A stretch of 64,000 nt of DNA from Myxococcales bacterium (GTDB lineage: Bacteria; Myxococcota_A; UBA796; GCA-2862545): contig JAHQVJ010000254.1 in NCBI GenBank assembly GCA_019634415.1, positions 1 to 64,000 of the forward strand, in the 5' to 3' direction. Made by a program: the position numbers and the translations under genes. Of this stretch, positions 8,833 to 17,541 are shown in pieces. How positions within the stretch are numbered: position 1 is the stretch's first letter; the number at the start of each line of letters is the position of its first letter. The notes under the pieces were generated by a model. That model was not told where the DNA came from, did not search any database, and was given only the letters and a program-made list of their open reading frames with translations.

Positions 8833-11757
8833 ATGCACGCCGAGTCCACGTGGGTGCGGTCGCGCCGCACGATGCTACGATCCAAGAGCTGGCTGGCGGC
8901 CTTGTCGAGCCTCCTCGTGCCCTCGATGCTCGTGGGTTGTCCCAAGACCGCCCCGACCGAACCCATCGCGGCGGAGGAGCCCCTGCACAAGCCCCCCCTC
9001 GACGACCGAGCGTATCGCTACGTCGCCCTAGACAACGGGCTCGACGCCCTGGTGATCTCCGACGCCGACACCGACATGGCCGCTGCCGCCATGGACGTGC
9101 ACGTGGGCCAGTTCTCCGATCCACCCGATCGCGAGGGGCTCGCCCACTTCCTGGAGCACATGCTGTTCATGGGGACCGACAAGTACCCCGACGTGGACGG
9201 CTATCGCGACTTCGTGCAGTCCCACGGCGGGCGGAGCAACGCCGGCACCAGCACCGAGCACACCCGCTACCACTTCCAGATCGAGCACGCCCACCTCGAA
9301 GAGGCGCTGGACCGGTTCGCCCAGTTCTTCACCTCCCCCGTGCTCGATCCCGAGTACGTGCAGCGCGAGCGCGAGGCCGTGAACTCCGAGTACAAGCTCA
9401 AGGTCCAGGAGGAGGCCCGCCGGTTCCGCGAGGTGCGTCGCAAGACCTCGAACCCCGAGCACGGCTTCTCCAAGTTCTCCGTGGGCAACCTCGACACCTT
9501 GGCGGATCGGGAGGGAGCGGCTGTCTGGGACGCCCTGAAGGCGTTCTACGACGCCGAGTACAGCGCCAGCCGCATGTCCGTCTCGGTGATCGGACGGGAA
9601 GACCTCGACACCCTGGAGGGCTGGGTCCGCGAGCGCTTCTCCGCCGTGACCACCACGGGCGAGGGGCCGCCCGTGCAGCAGGTGCCGCCCTTCCGTGACG
9701 ATCAGCTCGGCGTGCGGATCCACGTCACCCCGCTGTCGGAGGTGCGCGAGGTCCGCCTCGAGTGGCTCGTGCCCAGCCAGCGTCCCCACTTCCGCGAGCA
9801 CCCCCTCGACACCCTGAGCTACCTGGTGGGCCAGGAGGGCGAGGGCTCGCTGCACGCCGTGCTCACGGAGCGCGGCTGGATCACCAGCCTGTCGTCGGGG
9901 CAGAGCGGCGCCGACGACCACGGATTGCTCACCCTGCGGATCCCCCTGACCGAGGAGGGCTACGCCCACGTCGACGACGTCGTCGACATCGTGTTCCAGT
10001 ACATGCGGCTCATGACCGAGACCGACGACCTGCAGCCCTGGTGGGAGCAGAATCGAGCGCTGGCCGCGCTGAACTTCCAGTTCGCCGAGCCCCCGAGCGC
10101 GGTGCGGGCCGTGCAGAGCGCCTCCTCCTCGCTGCGCTACGTGCCTCCGGAGCACGTGCTGGACTGGTGGGCCACCTACAGCCAGTACGACGCCGAGCTG
10201 CAGCGCTCCTACCTCGAGCAGCTGCGACCCGAGCGCGTGCGCCTCTTCGTGGTGGGCCCCGATCTGCAGACCGACCAGGTGGAGGAGCGCTACGACGTGC
10301 CCTGGTCCCTGCAGGCCCTGGACCCGGAGCTGGTGCAGCGCTGGGCCACGAGCCCCATCGACCCGGCGCTGAAGATGCCCGCGATGAACCCCTACATCGC
10401 CGAGCAGACCGCACTGCATCCGGTGAAGGGCGAGGTGGGCGTGCCCACCCAGGTGGTCGACGAGGACGGGCTCGAGATCTGGCACCTCCTCGATCCCTCC
10501 TTCGGCGTGCCGCGGTCCACCACGCGGGTGAGTCTGGTGCTCCCCCACGCCACCACCGACATGGCCGCCAAGGTCCACGCACGCGTGTTCAGCGACCTGG
10601 TGGACGACTCGCTGTCGGCCATGCGCGATCAGCTCCGAACCGCAGGCATGACGACCTTCTTCGGCCCCAGCGCCATGGGCATGACCGTGAGCGTGCGGGG
10701 CTACGACGACAAGCAGCACATCGTGCTCGAGCGCTTGCTGCAGGCCGCGGTGGACCATCGCGTGGACCCCGAGCGGTTCGCGGTGGTGCGCGACGATCTG
10801 GTGCGACGCTGGCGCAACCTGAAGAAGGATCGCTCCATCGATCGCGTGGGCGTCGCCGTGCGCGAGGCGTTCGATCCGACCGCCTTCGACTACTCCGACG
10901 CAGCGGCCGACTACCTGCAGACCCTGAGCGCCGAGGAGCTGCAGCGCTGGCTCGACGGGCTGTTCGATCAGGTGAGCGTGCGCATGATCACCCACGGCAA
11001 CCACACGGCCGACGAGGCCATCGCCATGGGTCGGCTCGTGCAAGGGGCCTTCGAGGGGGCCACGACTGCACCCGCGCCGCCGGTGCGCGTGCGGCGCATT
11101 CCCGCCGACACCACCGTGATCCGCGACGTGGTGGTCGACCACGACGACTCCGCGATCCAGGTGCTCTTCCGGTCCAACGAGCAGAGCCCCGAGATCCAGG
11201 CGCAGTGGCTCATGCTGTCCTCCCTCGTGCGCACCCCGGCGTTCACCCAGCTGCGCACCGAGCAGCAGCTCGGCTACATCGTGTGGTCGCGCTACGATCG
11301 GCGCGACCACCTACCGGGCCTCGGCCTGGCCATCCAGTCCAACGTCGCCGACCCCAACGTGTTGCTGAAGCGCATCACGGCCTTTCTGGAGGGCTACGCC
11401 GACACCCTCGCCGAGATGTCGGACGAGGAGTTCGAGACGGTGAAGAGCGGCCTCGTCGCCAACCTCGAGGAGGCACCCGACACGCTGTACGATCTCACCA
11501 ACGACCTGATCCGCGACTACGACCTGGCGGTCACCACCTTCGACCGCAAGGCGACCCTGGTGGAGCACCTCCGGCCCCTGTCCCGAGACACGGTGCTCGC
11601 CTTGCTGCGCGACCAGGTCCTCGGAGGTGGAGCGGGACGTCTGATCGTGCGAGCGCAGGGCAAGGCCCACACCGAAGCGACGCTTCAGCCAGCAGGCTGC
11701 GCAGATGCGGCCTGCGTCGCGAAGGCGATGGGCGACGAGTACGTGCGCGAGCGCTGA
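8833..11757 (+). CDS. M16 (pitrilysin/insulysin) zinc protease, lipoprotein
   Basis: A 974-residue protein, the usual length for pitrilysin-type single-chain M16 enzymes. The inverted zinc motif is H105-F-L-E-H109, with the third ligand in REAVNSEYK near 181. The C-terminal half keeps the paired Arg and Tyr of LRTEQQLGYIVWS that contact substrate in insulysin. The N-terminus carries a hydrophobic stretch ending SMLVGC, a lipobox, so the enzyme is likely anchored in the periplasm or outer membrane, where it would degrade peptides. The ATG has GGAGGA upstream; the signal sequence proper could also begin at M14. A degraded copy of its 3' end lies past the next gene. Confidence 0.92.
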   Translation: MHAESTWVRSRRTMLRSKSWLAALSSLLVPSMLVGCPKTAPTEPIAAEEPLHKPPLDDRAYRYVALDNGLDALVISDADTDMAAAAMDVHVGQFSDPPDREGLAHFLEHMLFMGTDKYPDVDGYRDFVQSHGGRSNAGTSTEHTRYHFQIEHAHLEEALDRFAQFFTSPVLDPEYVQREREAVNSEYKLKVQEEARRFREVRRKTSNPEHGFSKFSVGNLDTLADREGAAVWDALKAFYDAEYSASRMSVSVIGREDLDTLEGWVRERFSAVTTTGEGPPVQQVPPFRDDQLGVRIHVTPLSEVREVRLEWLVPSQRPHFREHPLDTLSYLVGQEGEGSLHAVLTERGWITSLSSGQSGADDHGLLTLRIPLTEEGYAHVDDVVDIVFQYMRLMTETDDLQPWWEQNRALAALNFQFAEPPSAVRAVQSASSSLRYVPPEHVLDWWATYSQYDAELQRSYLEQLRPERVRLFVVGPDLQTDQVEERYDVPWSLQALDPELVQRWATSPIDPALKMPAMNPYIAEQTALHPVKGEVGVPTQVVDEDGLEIWHLLDPSFGVPRSTTRVSLVLPHATTDMAAKVHARVFSDLVDDSLSAMRDQLRTAGMTTFFGPSAMGMTVSVRGYDDKQHIVLERLLQAAVDHRVDPERFAVVRDDLVRRWRNLKKDRSIDRVGVAVREAFDPTAFDYSDAAADYLQTLSAEELQRWLDGLFDQVSVRMITHGNHTADEAIAMGRLVQGAFEGATTAPAPPVRVRRIPADTTVIRDVVVDHDDSAIQVLFRSNEQSPEIQAQWLMLSSLVRTPAFTQLRTEQQLGYIVWSRYDRRDHLPGLGLAIQSNVADPNVLLKRITAFLEGYADTLAEMSDEEFETVKSGLVANLEEAPDTLYDLTNDLIRDYDLAVTTFDRKATLVEHLRPLSRDTVLALLRDQVLGGGAGRLIVRAQGKAHTEATLQPAGCADAACVAKAMGDEYVRER

Positions 11758-11820
11758 GCCGACGGTCCTCGTGGGCGGCGTCAACCACAGGGCTCGGGTA
11801 GCCGATCCGGTGCGCGGAAC

Positions 11821-11826
11821 CATAAT
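11821..11826 (+). promoter_or_regulatory. Possible -10 box for carbonic anhydrase gene
   Basis: CATAAT (5 of 6 to the sigma-70 -10 consensus) lies 33 bases before the start codon and leaves a short leader that includes GGGAGAG. No convincing -35 hexamer is found at 16-18 bases, so this is a weak assignment. Confidence 0.3.
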
Positions 11827-11853
11827 CCCTGATGAAGATTCAGGGAGAGTTCC

Positions 11854-12441
11854 ATGTCCATGCCATCCGCAGACGAAGCACTTCAGCGACTTGCCTCGGG
11901 TAACGCCCGCTATGTGGCCGACACCACCACCGGTGCCGGTCGCGACCGGGCCCGTCGTTCCGAGCTCGTCGGTGGCCAGGCGCCCTGGGCCATCATCCTG
12001 TCGTGCGCCGACTCTCGCGTGGCGCCGGAGATCGCCTTCGACACCGGCCTGGGCGAGCTGTTCGTGGTCCGCGTGGCGGGCAACGTCGCCAACACCAGCT
12101 CCATCGCCAGCATCGAGTACGCCGTGGCCCACATCGGCACTCCGCTGATCGTGGTGCTGGGCCACCAGAGCTGTGGCGCGGTGACCGCGGCCATCGCCGG
12201 CGGCGACAACGGCTACAACCTCAACCACCTGCTCTCCCACATCGAGCCGGCCAAGGCCAAGAGCGCCGATCCGTCCGTGGAGGCCGTGGTCAAGACCAAC
12301 GCCGAGCTCACCGTGCAGGAGCTGTCCACGCGCTCCTCGATCATCGCCGGTGCCATCGCGCAGGGCAAGGTCCGCATCGTGCCGGCCTACTACTCCCTAC
12401 AGGACGGCTCCGTGAGCTTCCTGCAGCGCAACGTCGCCTGA
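11854..12441 (+). CDS. Beta-class carbonic anhydrase
   Basis: A 195-residue cytosolic protein with the complete zinc site: C51-A-D53-S-R55, then H104-Q-S-C107-G in VLGHQSCGAV. D53 and R55 form the conserved catalytic dyad. It interconverts CO2 and bicarbonate, feeding carboxylases and pH control. The ATG is preceded by GGGAGAG. The gene stands alone between the M16 protease and a decayed remnant of the same protease, suggesting it was caught up in a local duplication or rearrangement. Confidence 0.93.
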   Translation: MSMPSADEALQRLASGNARYVADTTTGAGRDRARRSELVGGQAPWAIILSCADSRVAPEIAFDTGLGELFVVRVAGNVANTSSIASIEYAVAHIGTPLIVVLGHQSCGAVTAAIAGGDNGYNLNHLLSHIEPAKAKSADPSVEAVVKTNAELTVQELSTRSSIIAGAIAQGKVRIVPAYYSLQDGSVSFLQRNVA

Positions 12442-12460
12442 GAGCCCACCGCGGCTCGCG

Positions 12461-12670
12461 GTAAACGCATCCCTCGTCGGCCCAGTAGAGGTGCTGCGCG
12501 ACGACCTCGTGCGCCGGCGGCGGAGCCGCACGGGGGGCCGGCCCAACGACCGGGCTGGCTCCGCCCTCCTGGGACGGACCCATGCCCACGTGGCCCAACA
12601 GCCACCAGGCTGCCCAGACACGGCCTGCGTGATCGAGGCGCTGAGGGAGGAGTACGTGCGGCAGAGGTAG
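12461..12670 (+). pseudogene. Relic of M16 protease 3' end
   Basis: Read in the frame of the TAG at 12668, this stretch encodes an end that closely resembles the last residues of the M16 protease at 8833-11757. GCPDTACVIEALREEYVRQR aligns with GCADAACVAKAMGDEYVRER. Before it, GRTHAHVAQQPP aligns with GKAHTEATLQPA, and VNASLVGPVEVLRDDLV aligns with the region RKATLVEH through LALLRDQVL after a small deletion. There is no start codon, zinc motif or upstream body. It looks like the tail of a former tandem copy, with the carbonic anhydrase gene now between the two. Confidence 0.75.
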
Positions 12671-12705
12671 CGCGTCATCACGTCGCGACCGCCCCTCCGG
12701 CCCGA

Positions 12706-13737
12706 TCACGCGATCTCCTCGCTGACCAGGGCCGCCCCCGCCACCAGCGCACGGAGCTTTGCCCGAGCGGACTCCCGCGGCAGGTACTTCATGCCGCAGT
12801 CAGGAGCGGCGATCAACCGCTCGGGATCGAGGTGCTCGAGGGCGCGGCGGATGCGTTCGGCGACGAGCTCGGGGGTCTCGGGCTCCTCCTCGCCGAGGTC
12901 GATGACCCCTACCAGGACAGTCTTCCCTTCGAGGTGGGCCAGCGCGGGTCCCAGATCGAGACGCGGCTGGGCGGCCTCGATCGAGATCTGATCGGTCGAC
13001 AGCTCTCCGAGCAGCGGCAGGCACCCGTAGCCGCCGCCCTCCTTGCCGCTCAAGAACGCAGCGTAGCCGAAGCAGACATGGACCGCGGTGGTCCCCGGGG
13101 CATCGGCGAGCGCTCGGTTCACCACCTCGACGCCGTACTCCCGCGCGTCGTCGAGTCGGGCCTGCAGGTAGGGCTCGTCGAGCTGCACGATGTCGGCGCC
13201 AGCTGCGAAGAGGTCGCGGACCTCCTCCCGAACACAATCCGCGAGGTCCCGAGCGAGCTCGGCCTTGGTCGCGTGGTGCTCTGTCACCGCCAGCTGAGCG
13301 AGGGTGAACGGTCCCGGGATCGTGACCTTGACCGTCCGCTTCGTATGGGCCCGCAGAAACCGCACGTCATCGACGTGGATGGGCGTACGACGGGACAGCG
13401 GGCCGGTCACGATCGGTACGTCATTGGGCTTGCCAGCACGACCCACCACCGACGCGACCCGGTCCCCAGCTACGCCGCGCAGCGCGTTGGCGAATGGCTC
13501 GGAGTAGCTCTCGCGTCGCACCTCACCGTCGGTCACGATGTCGAGCCCGGCATCCTCCTGGTCGGCGAGGACGCTGAGCACCGCATCGTTCTTGGCCTCG
13601 TCGAGGTGCTCGGGAGCCACCCGCCACAGGTCGCCCTTCGGCACCCGCGCCGGCAGGCGGTTCGCCAGCCCTTCGCGATCGATCAGCCAGTCGGGTTGGG
13701 CGTAGCTGCCCACGAGGGCCGTGCGGATCCGGTTCAT
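12706..13737 (-). CDS. MetE-like (cobalamin-independent methionine synthase family) methyltransferase, copy 1
   Basis: A 343-residue single-domain homologue of the MetE C-terminal barrel. It keeps a metal-site pattern: HVCFG (His, Cys) near 225 and PDCGMKYL (Cys) near 317, with candidate Glu residues between. DGEVRRESY near 70 and PGPFTLAQLA near 145 are family hallmarks. True MetE is about 750 residues with an N-terminal folate half, which is missing here, so the methyl donor is probably not the usual triglutamate folate; stand-alone relatives act on varied methyl or thiol substrates. It is the last gene of a minus-strand operon, 7 bases after a paralogue. The start (ATG 13737) has GAGG upstream. 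Confidence 0.8.
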   Translation of the reverse strand: MNRIRTALVGSYAQPDWLIDREGLANRLPARVPKGDLWRVAPEHLDEAKNDAVLSVLADQEDAGLDIVTDGEVRRESYSEPFANALRGVAGDRVASVVGRAGKPNDVPIVTGPLSRRTPIHVDDVRFLRAHTKRTVKVTIPGPFTLAQLAVTEHHATKAELARDLADCVREEVRDLFAAGADIVQLDEPYLQARLDDAREYGVEVVNRALADAPGTTAVHVCFGYAAFLSGKEGGGYGCLPLLGELSTDQISIEAAQPRLDLGPALAHLEGKTVLVGVIDLGEEEPETPELVAERIRRALEHLDPERLIAAPDCGMKYLPRESARAKLRALVAGAALVSEEIA

Positions 13738-13744
13738 GAACACC

Positions 13745-14887
13745 TCAACGGAAGATGCGGCTCGAGGCGATCTCGCATCCTCGGACCAGGGACTCGAGCT
13801 TGGCCCACGCCACATCGGGGTCGATGCCTCGCATGCCCACGTGCACCGAGAATCCGCAGTCGACCCCGGCCATGAGCCGCTCGGGATCCACCACCGAGGC
13901 CCAGCGCTCGATGCGCTGCGCGACCAGGTCGGGATGCTCGATGTAATTCGACTGTGGCTCGATGACGCCAGGGCACAAGACCTTGTGGTCGGGAACGCCG
14001 AGCTCCTTCACCACGGCCCATTCGTGGGCGTGCCGGGGGTTCGCCCCCTCGAGGAGGACCGTCTGGGGCTTGGCCCGCCACACGAGGTCGAGGATCTTCC
14101 CCAACGGCACGTCGCAGTGGTGGGGCCCCGGGTAGTTGCCCCAGCACAGGTGCATGCGGAGCTGCTCGGCGGGGATGTTCCGGACCGCGTGGTTCAGCGC
14201 TTCGATGTGGACGGCCACCGTCTCGCGGAAGGTCGCGTCGTCCTGGTCGGCATAGACCGAGTGCCGACCCATCGCGAGATCGGGACAGTCGAGCTGGACG
14301 ACTGCGCCACTCGCGGCGATGGCCTCGTACTCGACGGCCATGGCCTCGGCGATGGCAAAGACGTAGGACTCGTGGTCAGGGTAGTGCTCGTTCGCGAAGA
14401 ACAGCGACACTACACCGGGCGAAGCGGCACTCGAGAACGTCGCGCTGGCGCCGGCGTCGTCGGCCGCCGCGCTCAGTCGTGCGACGTCGTCGAATGCGGG
14501 CTGCATGTTCGCGACCGTGATGGGCGCAGTGCAAGCCGGGGCCGAGCGCTTGCGACGGCCCGGATTGGCCTGCACGATCTCCCAGCTCTTCGGGAAGTCG
14601 TCGAGGTCGGCGAACGGATAGTTCTGAACCGACTCTCCGTCGAAGCCGCCCAGGCGATGCTGCACGTAGGTCGCATACGAGGGCTTGGACATCTCTCCAT
14701 CGTTCACGACGGAGATCCCCACCTGCACCTGACGACGGACCGCGCTCGCCACGCTCTCGTCGATCTTCGCAGCCAGCGCGGTGGCGTCGACGGGCACCCC
14801 GTCGGCCAGAGCCCACATGGCCGCGACCAGATCATCGGGCCGAGGCAGACTTCCGGTATGCGTCGACCGGATCCGGGGTTCGTTCAT
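13745..14887 (-). CDS. MetE-like methyltransferase, copy 2
   Basis: A 380-residue paralogue of the downstream gene. Metal-site residues are retained: MHLCWGNYPGP near 250 and GVDCGFSVHVG near 344. Conserved features include THTGSLPRP at the N-terminus and NDGEMSKPSYATY near 65. Two adjacent short MetE-like genes suggest a two-protein methyl transfer or thiol-adduct step rather than methionine synthesis. The start codon overlaps the stop of the Old Yellow Enzyme gene (ATGA), so the two are translationally coupled. The substrate cannot be deduced from sequence. Confidence 0.8.
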   Translation of the reverse strand: MNEPRIRSTHTGSLPRPDDLVAAMWALADGVPVDATALAAKIDESVASAVRRQVQVGISVVNDGEMSKPSYATYVQHRLGGFDGESVQNYPFADLDDFPKSWEIVQANPGRRKRSAPACTAPITVANMQPAFDDVARLSAAADDAGASATFSSAASPGVVSLFFANEHYPDHESYVFAIAEAMAVEYEAIAASGAVVQLDCPDLAMGRHSVYADQDDATFRETVAVHIEALNHAVRNIPAEQLRMHLCWGNYPGPHHCDVPLGKILDLVWRAKPQTVLLEGANPRHAHEWAVVKELGVPDHKVLCPGVIEPQSNYIEHPDLVAQRIERWASVVDPERLMAGVDCGFSVHVGMRGIDPDVAWAKLESLVRGCEIASSRIFR

Positions 14888-15960
14888 CCGTCAGTCCAGG
14901 ACGGGTAGCTCGTGTAGCCCTCGTCCGTACCGCCGTAGAACGTGGCCGGATCGGGCTCGTTGAGCGGCGCGCCGACGTCGAAGCGCCGGGGCAGGTCGGG
15001 ATTGGCGAGGAACGCCTTACCGAACGAGACCAAGTCGGCGAGCCCGTCGCGGATCGCGGCCTCGGCGAGCGCCTTGTCGTAGCCGTCGTTGACCACGATG
15101 GTTCCGTCGAAGCGCTCCCGGATCACGCGCGTGACCTCGGGACTCGCCGCCGGCTCGATCATGTGGAGGTAGGCGAGCCCTTTGCCGCGCAGCGCATCCA
15201 CGAGGGCGGTGTACAGCGACTGCGGATCCGGATCGGACACGCCGTTGGTGGGATTGACGGGGGAGACTCGCACGGCGACGTGCGACGGTCCGATGGCCAA
15301 GGAGATGGCATCGACCAGCTCGACGAGGAACCGGATCCGATCGTCGGGCCCCCCGCCGTACTCGTCAGTGCGCTGGTTACAGCCCGCCTTGAGGAACTGG
15401 TCCACGAGGTAGCCGTTGCCACCGTTGATCTCGATGCCATCGAAGCCAGCATCGAACGCAGCGCGCGCGGCAGCTACGTACTCCGCCACCACCTCCGCGA
15501 TGCCCTCCTTGGTGAGGGCCTCCGGGGGTGACGCCGCCTGCATGCCCTCGGCGGTGTAGAGCTGCACCGGAGCGGCATCCGACGAAGGCGACAGCGGAGC
15601 GCCCCCCTCGGGCTGGAAACTCGTGTGGGAGACCCGACCGGTGTGGAACAGCTGACTGAAGATCGGAGCAGGCGCCACCTGGGCCGAGCGCACCTCGGCG
15701 ACCAGCTTCTTCCAGCCAGCCTTCATCTCGTCGGTGTACCAGCCGGGCGTTCCCGGGTAGCCGACGGCACGCGGCGAGACGTCGACCGCCTCCGTCACGA
15801 TGAGCGCCGCCGACGCACGCTGCTTGTAGTAGGTGGCCATCAGCTCGTTGGGCACGCGCGTCTCGCCTGCCCGGTTGCGGGTCATGGGCGCCATGGCGAC
15901 GCGGTGAGGGGTGTTCAGGACGGGGCCTCGGTACGGCTCGAACAGCTTCGACGTGGTCAC
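14884..15960 (-). CDS. Old Yellow Enzyme-family ene-reductase
   Basis: A 358-residue FMN-binding TIM barrel of the NemA type (VAMAPMTRNRA near 22, QLFHTGRVSH near 103, DEYGG near 199, VSFGKAFLANPDLP near 318). These enzymes reduce activated C=C bonds or nitro groups with NAD(P)H. The substrate-binding pair, normally His-x-x-Asn/His in HGANGYL, reads IEINGGNGYLVDQF here, so the first His (position 179) is Asn. That could change substrate choice. It sits in the putative catabolic operon and overlaps the MetE-like gene. Confidence 0.88.
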   Translation of the reverse strand: MTTSKLFEPYRGPVLNTPHRVAMAPMTRNRAGETRVPNELMATYYKQRASAALIVTEAVDVSPRAVGYPGTPGWYTDEMKAGWKKLVAEVRSAQVAPAPIFSQLFHTGRVSHTSFQPEGGAPLSPSSDAAPVQLYTAEGMQAASPPEALTKEGIAEVVAEYVAAARAAFDAGFDGIEINGGNGYLVDQFLKAGCNQRTDEYGGGPDDRIRFLVELVDAISLAIGPSHVAVRVSPVNPTNGVSDPDPQSLYTALVDALRGKGLAYLHMIEPAASPEVTRVIRERFDGTIVVNDGYDKALAEAAIRDGLADLVSFGKAFLANPDLPRRFDVGAPLNEPDPATFYGGTDEGYTSYPSWTDG

Positions 15961-15985
15961 GGGATCTCCCTGGCTCGATCAGAGT

Positions 15986-16570
15986 TCAGCTGGCGGGAGT
16001 GTCGCCACGGAGCCGACGGTACTCGTTGTTGGCGACGGTGACTCCAGCAAGCCACTTCTCGAGGTCCTCGTGGGCGGTGGCGGCGTGCTTCTCCATGATC
16101 TCGACGGTCTGCGGCACCTTCGTGGTGAGCTCGACCTGCATGCCGTTGGGGTCGTGCACGTAGATCGAGTAGCAGTACCCGTGGTCGATGAGCATGTGCT
16201 CGATACCGTTTTGCACAAATCGATCGCGATACGCGAACACCGTTTCCTTGGAGTCGACCTCGAGGGCGAGGTGGTGATCGAAGGGGTCCTGGTTCCCTCT
16301 GATCTTCGACGGCTCGTACATGTCCTCCTGGAACTGGAAGAACGCCAGCGCGCTGCCGTCAGCCATCTCGAAGAACGCGTGGATGTAGTTCGACGGCTCC
16401 TCGGTCACCGGGTCCGTCGTCTCCACGAAGACGCCGATCATCGGCATGGCGAGGACATCTTCGTAGAACCTCCGCGTCTTCTCCATGTCGTCGGTGCGAA
16501 AGGCGTGGTGGTGGAACTTGCGCACTCGGATCTGCTGCCGACGCTGCAACGTGGTCTGGGACTCTTCCAT
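15986..16570 (-). CDS. VOC-superfamily (glyoxalase/extradiol dioxygenase-like) protein
   Basis: A 194-residue protein with a two-half vicinal-oxygen-chelate fold. Candidate metal ligands follow the His/His/Glu order: VRKFHHHAFRTDDM near 17, DPFDHHLALEV near 98, and GMQVELTT near 145. The family includes extradiol ring-cleaving dioxygenases, isomerases and fosfomycin-type transferases. Placement between an FAH-like hydrolase and an ene-reductase favours ring cleavage or isomerisation in a breakdown pathway, but this is inference. The start ATG has AAAGGAG upstream; the longer frame from 16597 lacks a site. Confidence 0.78.
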   Translation of the reverse strand: MEESQTTLQRRQQIRVRKFHHHAFRTDDMEKTRRFYEDVLAMPMIGVFVETTDPVTEEPSNYIHAFFEMADGSALAFFQFQEDMYEPSKIRGNQDPFDHHLALEVDSKETVFAYRDRFVQNGIEHMLIDHGYCYSIYVHDPNGMQVELTTKVPQTVEIMEKHAATAHEDLEKWLAGVTVANNEYRRLRGDTPAS

Positions 16571-16600
16571 GGTGGACTCCTTTGGTGGGGAGGACATCGT

Positions 16601-17467
16601 TCAGGACGCGGTCGAATCGTCGCGGACGGGATTGCGCAGAGTGCCGATGCGCTCGATGGCGACCTCGCAGATCTCGCCAGGGAGGAGCCACCGCGGGGGA
16701 CGTCGCGCATGGCCCACGCCCGCCGGAGTGCCGAACGCGATGACGTCGCCGGGCTCGAAGGCCACGGCGATCGACAGCAGGTGCAGCGTCTTCGCGACGC
16801 CGAAGATCATGGAGCCCGTGTCGCCGTTCTGGAGCAGCTCGTCCCCTACCCGGGTCGTCATCCGCAGGCCGTGCGCCCCCGCTGGCAGCTCGTCGGCGGT
16901 CACGAGCTCGGGCCCCATGGCGCCGGTGCCGTGGAAGTTCTTGCCCAGCGTCCACTGCGACGTCATCCGCTGGTACTCGCGAACCGTGCCGTCGTTGAAC
17001 ACCGTGTACCCCGCCACATGGGACAGGGCGTCCGCCTCGGCGATGCGACGCCCACCTTTGCCGAGCACCACGGCGAGCTCACACTCGTAGTCGAGCTGTT
17101 CCGACTCGGGGGGACGCAGCATAGGCTCCCCGTGCCCGATGAGGGAGCTCGACACCCGGCCGAACACCGCGGGAAACGTGGGAACCTCGAAGCCCCCCTC
17201 CGCAGCGTGGTCTCGGTCGTTGAGGCCGAGACAGAGCAGCTTGCCGGGCCGCGGGACCAGCGGACGGAAGCGCACGGCACCGGCCGGGAGGAGCGCCGCG
17301 TGGGGCAGGGCGGCCTCGACGCGATGGCGCCACTCCGGGCCGCCCTGGATCAGCTGCCCGACGTCGGTGCCGAGCCCAGCGTCGACCGAGGTGACATCCC
17401 GGTAGCCGTCCCCGTCTCGGACGCCGATCACGGGCTGCTTTTCGATGTGAAGCGATGCAATGCGCAT
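16601..17467 (-). CDS. Fumarylacetoacetate hydrolase-family protein
   Basis: A 288-residue protein with the FAH fold: LLCLGLNDRDHAAE near 80, FPAVFGRVSSSLIG near 103, metal-binding acidic residues in LDYECELAVVLG near 125 and in FNDGTVREYQ near 155, and IAFGTPAGVG near 244. Family members hydrolyse C-C bonds in 1,3-dicarbonyl compounds, decarboxylate oxaloacetate or hydrate dienoates, typically late in aromatic breakdown. The Lys-Gly core typical of FAHD1-type enzymes is not obvious. The start ATG has GAGGA. A TGTCGACA palindrome lies 32 bases upstream. Confidence 0.85.
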   Translation of the reverse strand: MRIASLHIEKQPVIGVRDGDGYRDVTSVDAGLGTDVGQLIQGGPEWRHRVEAALPHAALLPAGAVRFRPLVPRPGKLLCLGLNDRDHAAEGGFEVPTFPAVFGRVSSSLIGHGEPMLRPPESEQLDYECELAVVLGKGGRRIAEADALSHVAGYTVFNDGTVREYQRMTSQWTLGKNFHGTGAMGPELVTADELPAGAHGLRMTTRVGDELLQNGDTGSMIFGVAKTLHLLSIAVAFEPGDVIAFGTPAGVGHARRPPRWLLPGEICEVAIERIGTLRNPVRDDSTAS

Positions 17468-17498
17468 GTCATTCCTCGAGGGCGGCAACGATACGATT

Positions 17499-17506
17499 TG
17501 TCGACA
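17499..17506. promoter_or_regulatory. TGTCGACA palindrome upstream of FAH-like gene
   Basis: An 8-base perfect palindrome within ATTTGTCGACATTG, in the 74-base gap between the deacetylase-like and FAH-like genes. FadR/FCD-type GntR proteins bind short palindromes of similar form, and a GntR/FCD gene lies 770 bases away, so it may be an internal operator. An 8-base palindrome can also occur by chance (it contains a SalI site). Confidence 0.3.
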
Positions 17507-17541
17507 TTGCTGTCTAGTGGAGACTCATGATCGCTATGGCA

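Noticed and set aside
9028..11310. 760-codon minus-strand open frame
   Set aside because: Antisense to the M16 protease, whose motifs are complete; composition is unlike real proteins.
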